In this document: positions 54,002 through 60,768 of the stretch, in pieces
How positions within the stretch are numbered: position 1 is the stretch's first letter
Layout: each line of letters begins with the position of its first letter
Origin: an uncultured bacterium
GTDB lineage: Bacteria > Cyanobacteriota > Vampirovibrionia > Gastranaerophilales > Gastranaerophilaceae
Direction of reading: 5' to 3'
Length of the DNA stretch: 64,000 bases
NCBI GenBank assembly: GCA_949297715.1
Contig: CASFTJ010000007.1
Location: 1-64,000, forward strand
The notes under the pieces: model-generated
What the model saw: only the letters and a program-made list of their open reading frames with translations
Told to the model about the DNA's origin: nothing
The model's database searches: none
Position numbers and translations under genes: made by a program

Positions 54002-54550
54002 ATGAAAAAAGACTACAAACAAATTCTCAGCAACTATAACGGCGGTGATTTAGACTTGTCAGGTTGCACAATCAAACATTTGGAACTTGGAAACATTGAA
54101 GGTAACTTAAACCTTTCAAAATGCGTTATTGACAAATTGACTATCGGCTGGGTTAGCCAAGAAATCAATATGACAGGCGCTGAAATCAAAAATTTTGCAA
54201 CTCCTATTGATGCAGATCGCGTTAATATGGCTGGTGCAAAAGTTAAAAAATTGCCTGAACACATTTACACAGGCTGGTTAAACATGGAAAAATCAACTGT
54301 TGAAAAATTAAATACTGAAATCAGAACTAATGTATTCAACATTGCAGGAACAAAAATTGAACAGTTACCGAAAAATTTCCACGTAAATACTCTTATTCTG
54401 GATTCTAAAGTTGCTAAAAATCTTTCATTAACAACTTTAAACCAGTGCAATGAACTTATTATTGACGGTCGCAGATATTACGAACAAAACGGTGCAGATT
54501 ACAATTTCTGCAGCGTAAATTCTGAAAATAAAGAATATGCGTGTGTGTAG
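54002..54550 (+). CDS. Strongly expressed repeat protein (LRR/pentapeptide-like)
   Basis: The 182-residue product is made of units of about 20-22 residues with a beta-solenoid rhythm: LDLSGCTIKHLELGNIEGNL, LNLSKCVIDKLTIGWVSQEI, NMTGAEIKNFATPIDADRVN and MAGAKVKKLPEHIYTGWLNM. The repeated LxLSxCxIxxL pattern looks like a leucine-rich or pentapeptide-like solenoid. No signal or membrane segment is present. ACAAGGAGGTTAACT before the ATG is the best ribosome site in the region, and a perfect terminator follows, so it is probably very abundant. A structural or surface-interaction role can be guessed at; no family name fits. Confidence 0.7.
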   Translation: MKKDYKQILSNYNGGDLDLSGCTIKHLELGNIEGNLNLSKCVIDKLTIGWVSQEINMTGAEIKNFATPIDADRVNMAGAKVKKLPEHIYTGWLNMEKSTVEKLNTEIRTNVFNIAGTKIEQLPKNFHVNTLILDSKVAKNLSLTTLNQCNELIIDGRRYYEQNGADYNFCSVNSENKEYACV

Positions 54551-54578
54551 TCAATAATCATTGATATTTATAAAATTT

Positions 54579-54611
54579 AAGACTTTGCAAATATTTGCAA
54601 AGTCTTTTTTT
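54579..54611. terminator. Perfect bidirectional terminator
   Basis: AAGACTTTGCAAA and TTTGCAAAGTCTT are 13-bp perfect arms around AT, with T-run on the plus strand and a weaker one on the minus. The next minus-strand gene ends at its right edge. Confidence 0.9.
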
Positions 54612-54825
54612 ATCCAATTAAACTTTTTGACATTTTGCCATTCTTTTTTGAGTATTTTTCATAAAAATGAAAAGCCAAAAGATACAAAAACATCGGAATA
54701 CTTGTTACACAGACGACACCTGCGGCTTCAAAAAAATCTTTTGTATTGGATTTGAATTTCTGTGCCGTAAAAATTCTGCCTTTAAATGTATTTTTTTGTA
54801 CTTGATTTACGGGATAAATTTTCAT
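54610..54825 (-). CDS. Small membrane protein with an FKG motif
   Basis: A 71-residue protein, starting MKIYPVNQVQKNTFKGRIFT. It has one hydrophobic helix (AAGVVCVTSIPMFLYLLAFH) and a basic end. GGAG lies before the ATG at 54825; an in-frame TTG at 54837 would precede the ribosome site. The polar leader followed by NTFKGR is shared in style with two other proteins here. Function unknown. Confidence 0.6.
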   Translation of the reverse strand: MKIYPVNQVQKNTFKGRIFTAQKFKSNTKDFFEAAGVVCVTSIPMFLYLLAFHFYEKYSKKNGKMSKSLIG

Positions 54826-54948
54826 CTCTCTCTCCAAAAATATTTATAATATGTATCTGCAAAAAAAACATTATACATACAGGTTATTAAAAAATTAAAT
54901 TTCTCTAAAATTTGACAAAACCTGTTTTGATAATTAAAATTAATTGTA

Positions 54949-55482
54949 ATGAAAAGATTTTTGGTTATTTTATTTTTAACATTATTTATTTCACTTCCGT
55001 CGAATGCAGAAAAAGTTTTGACAGGAGGAGTTCAATATACAACGGATCAAGCAAGAGGAGAACTCTTAAAAGAAGAAATTCCCGAGCCCGACGGATTAAC
55101 AATTCTGACACACATTGCCGATGAAAATTACAAAGAAAATAAAACCGCTCTATTGAAAGCGAATATTACTCTAACGGACAGAGTTTTAGCGTTATTTTCA
55201 GACGGTTCTTATGCCGTAATGTATCATGATAATCCGTTAAATGTCTGGTATTATTCTGAAGATGGAATTTTAACTCATATTGAGGTTAAAGACAGAGCCG
55301 AATATCCTTTTAAGGCTTACAAATACGACACTGAAGGCAAACTTGTTAATATGAGTCTCAGAGTTTCAAAAGCAGAAACTTTTATTTTTAATCCTGCAGG
55401 AAAACTTATTGCTCATTGGGTTAGAGAAAACGGTTACGATGAAAACGGCAAAGTTATTATGAAAAGAAAATACAAAGAATAA
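54949..55482 (+). CDS. Secreted protein of unknown function
   Basis: The 177-residue product opens with a signal peptide, MKRFLVILFLTLFISLPSNA, cleaved after NA. The mature chain is mostly beta strands with repeated hairpin-like units (YAVMYHDNPLNVWYYSEDGI, TFIFNPAGKLIAHWVRENGY), as seen in YD- or RHS-like repeats or small beta-propeller fragments. No catalytic motif is evident. The ribosome site is weak. It precedes the HAD phosphatase gene by 46 bases. Confidence 0.7.
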   Translation: MKRFLVILFLTLFISLPSNAEKVLTGGVQYTTDQARGELLKEEIPEPDGLTILTHIADENYKENKTALLKANITLTDRVLALFSDGSYAVMYHDNPLNVWYYSEDGILTHIEVKDRAEYPFKAYKYDTEGKLVNMSLRVSKAETFIFNPAGKLIAHWVRENGYDENGKVIMKRKYKE

Positions 55483-55528
55483 TTTTTTTGTTCACTTATT
55501 TAATTTTATATTTTATAATAATTCTGTT

Positions 55529-56179
55529 ATGGAAAAGGGTGCAATTTTTGATTTAGACGGAACGCTTTTATACACGCTGGAAGATTTGAAAGACAGTGTA
55601 AATTTTGCGCTTGAAAAATTCGGATACCCCAAAAGAAATTTAGAAGAAATTCGGGTTTTTGTGGGGAACGGTGTTCGGCTTTTGATGGAACGCGCCCTGC
55701 CGGATGGTGATAAAAACAAGGATTTTGACAGTTGTTTAAATTGTTTTAAAGAGCATTATGCATTAAACATGTACAATAAAACAAAACCTTTTAACGGAAT
55801 TTTGGAAATGCTTGAGGATTTGAAACTTCGGGGATACAAAATAGGAGTTGTCTCAAACAAATTTGATTTGGCAGTAAAAGAGTTATGTAAAAATTATTTT
55901 GGTGACAGAATTGAAATTGCAATCGGAGAATCAGAAGCTCAAGGAATCAGGAAAAAACCATACCCTGACAGCGTTTTAAAAGCTATGAAAGTTTTAGATT
56001 GTGACAAAGACAAAACTTTTTATATAGGGGATTCCGAAGTTGATATCGAAACCGCAAAAAACAGCCTTTTAAAATGCATAAGCGTTACCTGGGGATATAA
56101 AGATGAAAAATTCCTCAAAGCCAACGGGGCAAACTTAATCGCACACAAACCTTCTGATATTCTTGAATTTTTGAAATAA
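55529..56179 (+). CDS. HAD-family phosphatase, phosphoglycolate phosphatase-like
   Basis: A 216-residue HAD hydrolase with cap domain. Motif I is GAIFDLDGTLLYT (D8, D10) near the start, motif II lies in VVSNK near residue 111, motif III is the Lys in KKPYPDSVLK near 147, and motif IV is YIGDSEVDIETAKN near 168. The fold and size match phosphoglycolate phosphatase (Gph) and pyrophosphatase PpaX, which cannot be told apart by eye. The likely role is removing 2-phosphoglycolate or pyrophosphate. Confidence 0.82.
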   Translation: MEKGAIFDLDGTLLYTLEDLKDSVNFALEKFGYPKRNLEEIRVFVGNGVRLLMERALPDGDKNKDFDSCLNCFKEHYALNMYNKTKPFNGILEMLEDLKLRGYKIGVVSNKFDLAVKELCKNYFGDRIEIAIGESEAQGIRKKPYPDSVLKAMKVLDCDKDKTFYIGDSEVDIETAKNSLLKCISVTWGYKDEKFLKANGANLIAHKPSDILEFLK

Positions 56180-56203
56180 CAAAATCCGACAAAAATTAAG
56201 AAT

Positions 56204-56782
56204 TTAAGCATTCAATTTTTGAATAAGCATAAGAATATTTTCACCGAGGTTTCTCATATTAGCCATAGCTTCAGTGTCTTGGCTGACTTCACCTTTATTG
56301 CGCCCGAAACCAAAGTTCCAATAGGTAGAACCGGGGATTATCATTTCATTCATAAGCATCATTTCATGAATACTTGCCTGAATAAAACTTCCGCCTCCTC
56401 GTCTTTCTGCAATAACAGCAGCACCAACTTTATGTCTGAACAATTTGCCGTTAGCTGATGCTACAATTCCAGCTCTGTCAATCAGTGCTTTTAATTCAGG
56501 AGTCATATTGCTATAATATGAAGGAGTTCCGAAAATTATTGCATTTGCGTTAAATAAATCTTCCAAAATATCATTTACAATATCATCATTAAAAACACAT
56601 TTTCTGTTTGCAGCTTTCCCGCAAGCCCAGCAGCCGCGGCAGCCATGAATGTTTTTTCCGCCTACCTGTATAATTTTTGTTTCAACTCCTGCCTCTCTTA
56701 AAGGTTCCAATGCTGCATTTAGCATTATTTCAGTATTTCCACCCTCTCTGGGACTCCCGTTTATTGCAACAACTTTAAACAT
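56204..56782 (-). CDS. NADPH-dependent FMN reductase-type flavoprotein
   Basis: A 192-residue flavodoxin-fold protein. FKVVAINGSPREGGNTEIML binds the FMN phosphate, GCRGCWACGK carries a cysteine cluster, and FGTPSYYSNMTPELKALIDR binds the flavin ring. The CxxCxxC cluster resembles iron-sulphur flavoproteins, which reduce quinones or other oxidants. It overlaps the GNAT gene by one base (TAATG), and that gene is followed by the acyl-ACP thioesterase gene in one minus-strand operon. Confidence 0.85.
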   Translation of the reverse strand: MFKVVAINGSPREGGNTEIMLNAALEPLREAGVETKIIQVGGKNIHGCRGCWACGKAANRKCVFNDDIVNDILEDLFNANAIIFGTPSYYSNMTPELKALIDRAGIVASANGKLFRHKVGAAVIAERRGGGSFIQASIHEMMLMNEMIIPGSTYWNFGFGRNKGEVSQDTEAMANMRNLGENILMLIQKLNA

Positions 56783-57291
56783 TAATCCTCCTCTTCCTCT
56801 TTTATTTCATATTCCATCAAATAATCCTCCATTTGATAACCATTTCCTATATTTGTAACAAAAGGATGAAGAGTCTTAAAACCCCATTTTTCATATATTT
56901 GAATTGTCTTCATATTTTGCTTGTTAACAGTAAGGTGAATCTTATTTAAATCATTGTTTATAGCAATTTTTTTTATTATTCCGAATGCTATCTGTCCAAT
57001 ACCTTTATATCTATGCTCCTTTTTAAGATAAATCTTTGATAAAAATAAACAATCTTCCTGCGGTTCTACTCCAAAGTAACCTATTTTCTTACCACTTTCC
57101 AATATAAAATAATAAGAATAATTTCCATGTTCAATTTGTTCATTAATAGCAAATTCCGACTGAAATCTATTCACCATATAATATATCTGGCCAAGTGTTA
57201 AAATCGAATTCCAATATTCAAACCATATTTCTTTTGCAAGACTTGCAAGCTCTTTTACATCTTTTTTTTCAACTTTTACTATATTTATCAT
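56782..57291 (-). CDS. GNAT acetyltransferase
   Basis: A 169-residue acetyltransferase with the GNAT acetyl-CoA site LSKIYLKKEHRYKGIGQIAF (R/Q-x-x-G-x-G) near residues 88-107, and LNKIHLTVNKQNMKTIQIYE with EKWGFK after it. The substrate is unknown. The gene starts 6 bases after the thioesterase ends and overlaps the flavoprotein by one base, so all three are translated together. Confidence 0.85.
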   Translation of the reverse strand: MINIVKVEKKDVKELASLAKEIWFEYWNSILTLGQIYYMVNRFQSEFAINEQIEHGNYSYYFILESGKKIGYFGVEPQEDCLFLSKIYLKKEHRYKGIGQIAFGIIKKIAINNDLNKIHLTVNKQNMKTIQIYEKWGFKTLHPFVTNIGNGYQMEDYLMEYEIKEEEED

Positions 57292-57297
57292 TTTATT

Positions 57298-58026
57298 CTA
57301 ACTCCAAACTATATTAATCAGACTCAATTCTTCGCCTGTATCAAAATTTTTCAATATATGCAAAGTATTGTTTTCATTAATTATTTCTATTTGTGACAAA
57401 ACTTTACTGCCAAATTTAATCTCTTTTTTAAATATTATATCCATTGTCTTTATACAATGAGAACTTCTAAAATCAAAACCCAACGGCTCTAAAGCCCAAA
57501 TTATATAATTGCAATTATTTGCATGACAATTAACATCTATATCATCATATCTTATATCAAAAACCGATTCAAAATCAATTTTTTCAGGCACTGAAATTTT
57601 TTCAAAGTCCAAATCTTCACTTTGTTTTTGATATGGAGGCATACCGGAATTAAACTCAAGAGCTTCACCGATATTTGCCATTTTGCCGGTCACAGTGTTA
57701 ACTAAAGCCCAACAGCTGGAAGCTCGTGCAAGTAATTCCTGCCCGTTGCATATTTCGAAATTACGAAACGCAAAAATTTTATTATAACCTCTCGGCTGTG
57801 TTTTTAAAGTTAAACTGTAAACCCCGACGGGATATTTCATAAATTCTATTCTGTATTTAAGCAAAAACCAAGCAAGATTTTTCTTTGTAATAAAAGAATA
57901 TCCAAACCCAAGATTTTCAGCGTTTTCGCTTGCCATATCCTGAAAATAATTTAATATAGCTGAAGGCTTCACTGCCTGTTTATAATCCATTTCAGAATAT
58001 TTAACTTGAATTTTTTCCTCAAACAT
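57298..58026 (-). CDS. Acyl-ACP thioesterase
   Basis: A 242-residue FatA/FatB-like enzyme that releases free fatty acids from acyl-ACP. It has two hotdog domains. KYSEMDYKQAVKPSAILNYF and GFGYSFITKKNLAWFLLKYR form the first, and ESVFDIRYDDIDVNCHANNC with the likely catalytic Asn and His the second. The size matches bacterial thioesterases. A start at 58026 is used; a ribosome site is weak. It leads the operon with GNAT and the FMN reductase. Confidence 0.85.
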   Translation of the reverse strand: MFEEKIQVKYSEMDYKQAVKPSAILNYFQDMASENAENLGFGYSFITKKNLAWFLLKYRIEFMKYPVGVYSLTLKTQPRGYNKIFAFRNFEICNGQELLARASSCWALVNTVTGKMANIGEALEFNSGMPPYQKQSEDLDFEKISVPEKIDFESVFDIRYDDIDVNCHANNCNYIIWALEPLGFDFRSSHCIKTMDIIFKKEIKFGSKVLSQIEIINENNTLHILKNFDTGEELSLINIVWS

Positions 58027-58093
58027 GTACTTATTTTATCATAAACCAAAGTTTACGGCTTTTGTTTACAAAAAATTAAAACTTTAAATTAAA

Positions 58094-58717
58094 CTAAATT
58101 TTCTCAAAAAACTCTTTACCTTTTTTACAAATCGGACAAACGTAAGTATCAGGCTCCTTTGTAATATCGCCTTCATAAATATATCCGCAGATTTTACAGC
58201 GGTAAGCAAGCTTATTTTGAGGTTTTTCTTCCCTGTAAGTCGGGGCATTTTTAGGGCTTAAACCTTTTTTGACGGCATGATAGTATGCATAAGTCATCGG
58301 AATATCATCTTTAAACATTTTGGTATCAATTATTTTACCTAAAAATATCGTATGGGTATCGGTTTCTAATTTTCCGATTACCTGACAAACTACGTATCCG
58401 ATTGAATCTTCAAGAATCGGAAGTCCGTTAACCGTTATATACTTAAAATTTTGAAATTTATCGACATTTTTCCCCGACTGAAACCCGAAAACAGGAATAA
58501 CATTTTCATCCGTATCAACTCCTAAAACTGATAAAGCAAATTTTTCGGATTCTTCTATACATTCGTGGGTAAAATTTGAATGATGAACACTTACGGCAAT
58601 TGTGTCATAAGTAACCTGAATTGCGCTATTTACAATACATCCTTCAGGTTTATCCCCGCATACGGTTGAAACAACATAAACACCATATGACATTTTGTTT
58701 AAAATTTGTGTATCCAT
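58094..58717 (-). CDS. Flavin reductase-rubredoxin fusion
   Basis: A 207-residue protein. The first 150 residues are a flavin reductase-like FMN-binding domain: MDTQILNKMSYGVYVVSTVC and GCIVNSAIQVTYDTIAVSVH. The end is a rubredoxin: YRCKICGYIYEGD and YVCPICKKGKEFF, with four iron-binding cysteines. Such proteins, named high-molecular-weight rubredoxins, pass electrons from NADH or ferredoxin to oxygen- or peroxide-reducing partners in anaerobes. GGGGAGATTTTAT precedes the ATG at 58717. Confidence 0.88.
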   Translation of the reverse strand: MDTQILNKMSYGVYVVSTVCGDKPEGCIVNSAIQVTYDTIAVSVHHSNFTHECIEESEKFALSVLGVDTDENVIPVFGFQSGKNVDKFQNFKYITVNGLPILEDSIGYVVCQVIGKLETDTHTIFLGKIIDTKMFKDDIPMTYAYYHAVKKGLSPKNAPTYREEKPQNKLAYRCKICGYIYEGDITKEPDTYVCPICKKGKEFFEKI

Positions 58718-58870
58718 ATAAAATCTCCCCGAAATTTGCAATTATATTCTTATTAAAAATCATACTTCTATTATACCAATCTTTCAAATATGTAAATTCC
58801 CCGCCAAATCAAATCTTGACTGAGAGCTGCTATCAGATGTTAAAATTTTAATAAATTGAAGGAGAAACTT

Positions 58871-59902
58871 ATGAATTTAAGAAAAATTTTAAGCGTAACA
58901 TTATTATTACTGGCAATAAATTTATATACAGGAGGATTTTGTATGGCGAAAGAAGCGTTAAATAAAAAAGAAGCAAGTATTGCAAAAATTTCATCATACA
59001 CTGCAGCCGGAGATATAAAAAACCTTGAGAAAGAGTTAAATTCAGGCTTAGACAACGGCTTAACGGTAAATGAAATCAAGGAAATTCTGGTTCAACTTTA
59101 TGCATACTGCGGATTTCCAAGAAGTCTGAACGGGCTTTCAGCATTTATGAAAGTTACGGAAGAACGCAAAGATAAAAACGACAAAACAGGAGATGAAGGA
59201 AAAGTTTTACCTTCTGACACAGACAAATTTGCATACGGTGATAAAATTCAAGTTGAATTAACAGGCGATTATGTAACAGGCAAGTTATTTGAATTTGCGC
59301 CTGCGATTGATCAGTATTTAAAGGAACATCTTTTTGCTGACATTTTTGCAAGGGGTGTTTTAACTCATCAAGAAAGAGAAATTGCAACTATTTCAGCGCT
59401 TGCCTCAATGAAAGGGACGGAATCTCAGCTTAATTCTCATATACAAATGGGCAAAAACACAGGGCTTAAAGACGACCAAATAGCTGAAATTCTTGAAATA
59501 GCAAGCACACCGAAAAATGAAATGTTTGCAACAGGAGATAAAAATACGGCTTATGCAAAATACTTTGTCGGCCAAAGCTACTTAAACCCGCTAACAACAG
59601 AGGGTGTAAAGATAGCAAACGTAACCTTTGAACCCAAGTGCCGAAATAATTGGCATATTCACCATAAAGGCGGTCAAATTTTAATTGTAGTTCAAGGAAG
59701 AGGCTATTATCAAGAATGGGGAAAACCAGCGCAAGAACTTAAAGCTGGAGATGTTGTAAATATTAGCCCTGAAGTTAAACACTGGCATGGTGCCGCACCA
59801 AACAGTTGGTTTAGTCATCTGGCTGTAGAAGTTCCTTCAGAAGGCGGCACAACCGAGTGGTTGGAGGAAGTTTCTGATAAAGAATATAACCAGTTGAAAT
59901 AA
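58871..59902 (+). CDS. Secreted CMD-cupin fusion protein
   Basis: A 343-residue protein, starting MNLRKILSVTLLLLAINLYT, a signal peptide. Two carboxymuconolactone decarboxylase-like repeats follow (ALNKKEASIAKISSYTAAGD, then HLFADIFARGVLTHQEREIA). The last 100 residues are a cupin: NWHIHHKGGQILIVVQGRGY and EVKHWHGAAPNSWF with metal-binding His residues. CMD domains often carry a redox CxxC, which is absent here (AYCGF has one Cys), so a peroxidase role is doubtful. The combination occurs in several gut bacteria. AAGGAGAAACTT before the ATG at 58871 sets the start. Confidence 0.82.
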   Translation: MNLRKILSVTLLLLAINLYTGGFCMAKEALNKKEASIAKISSYTAAGDIKNLEKELNSGLDNGLTVNEIKEILVQLYAYCGFPRSLNGLSAFMKVTEERKDKNDKTGDEGKVLPSDTDKFAYGDKIQVELTGDYVTGKLFEFAPAIDQYLKEHLFADIFARGVLTHQEREIATISALASMKGTESQLNSHIQMGKNTGLKDDQIAEILEIASTPKNEMFATGDKNTAYAKYFVGQSYLNPLTTEGVKIANVTFEPKCRNNWHIHHKGGQILIVVQGRGYYQEWGKPAQELKAGDVVNISPEVKHWHGAAPNSWFSHLAVEVPSEGGTTEWLEEVSDKEYNQLK

Positions 59903-59930
59903 TAGTGAAATTACCTTTTATAAAAAAATT

Positions 59931-59962
59931 GCGCGGATTTGTAAAACAAATCCGCGCCTTTA
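59931..59962. terminator. Bidirectional terminator between the CMD-cupin and LOG genes
   Basis: GCGCGGATTTG and CAAATCCGCGC form a perfect 11-bp stem with loop TAAAA, flanked by A-rich and T-rich runs. Confidence 0.88.
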
Positions 59963-59965
59963 TTG

Positions 59966-60607
59966 TTATTTCTTCACTATTTCATTTACAATTTCTTGTT
60001 TTTCAGACAAAATCTTAAAAATTTCATCCGGTTTTTTCCTCAAAAGCCCCATATTTGCCATACTTTCGTACTGCTGCTTTAATCCTGCAAAAAACTCTTT
60101 TCCGACAAGCACAATCTTTTTAACCCCGCTTTCCAGTGAATGCACATTAAGCCTAATCAAAGTTGCAGCTTCCTGAAAAGTAGTCGCACCGCCCGGAAAA
60201 ATAACAAAATTATCCGCAACTTTTGTAAATTTAACTATTCTTTCGGATTCCGAAGCGGCTTTTCCTATAACTAAACAATCTTCAAGGTTTTCATCACCCC
60301 AAAGCGGATTTACAATTATACTCAGGTTTTGAATAGGTTTACCCTCCAAATTTAGAGCCGAACTTTCCCTTGCTGCGTTATATGCCGCCCCCATAATTCC
60401 TCTTGTACCGCAGCCAGTTACAATATTATATCCTTGATTTACCAAATCTTTAGTGGTTTTTGCGCATAAATCCATATACTCCATTAAAGGTTCGGTTGTT
60501 TTTGAACTTCCAAGCACAACCACTGCTTTTGCTCTCATTTCGGGATGTGTATAATTTTTGTTTAATGTCGGTATATTCCTCAATGCATCAACTGCCAAAT
60601 TCTTCAT
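59966..60607 (-). CDS. LOG-family (lysine decarboxylase-like) protein
   Basis: A 213-residue Rossmann-like protein in which VVVLGSSKTTEPL opens the fold, NIVTGCGTRGIMGAAYNAAR near residue 60 matches the PGGxGTxxE-family phosphate motif, and FVIFPGGATTFQEAATLI near 135 is the main signature. Plant LOG enzymes release cytokinin bases; bacterial ones remove ribose phosphate from nucleotides. Ala replaces Gly in PGGATT, and an active-site Glu is present. It is alone; the start has only a weak ribosome site. Confidence 0.8.
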   Translation of the reverse strand: MKNLAVDALRNIPTLNKNYTHPEMRAKAVVVLGSSKTTEPLMEYMDLCAKTTKDLVNQGYNIVTGCGTRGIMGAAYNAARESSALNLEGKPIQNLSIIVNPLWGDENLEDCLVIGKAASESERIVKFTKVADNFVIFPGGATTFQEAATLIRLNVHSLESGVKKIVLVGKEFFAGLKQQYESMANMGLLRKKPDEIFKILSEKQEIVNEIVKK

Positions 60608-60768
60608 AATCTTATTAAATCACTCAAACTGTCTGTCTAACAATACAATTCTATTCTAATCAACCTTAAATGTAAACTAATATTAAGTTTATTAAAAAAT
60701 TTATCAATCCTTAAAATAAGAAATACTTTATATATACACAGGGGATATTAAATATTTGGGAGTTAAAT

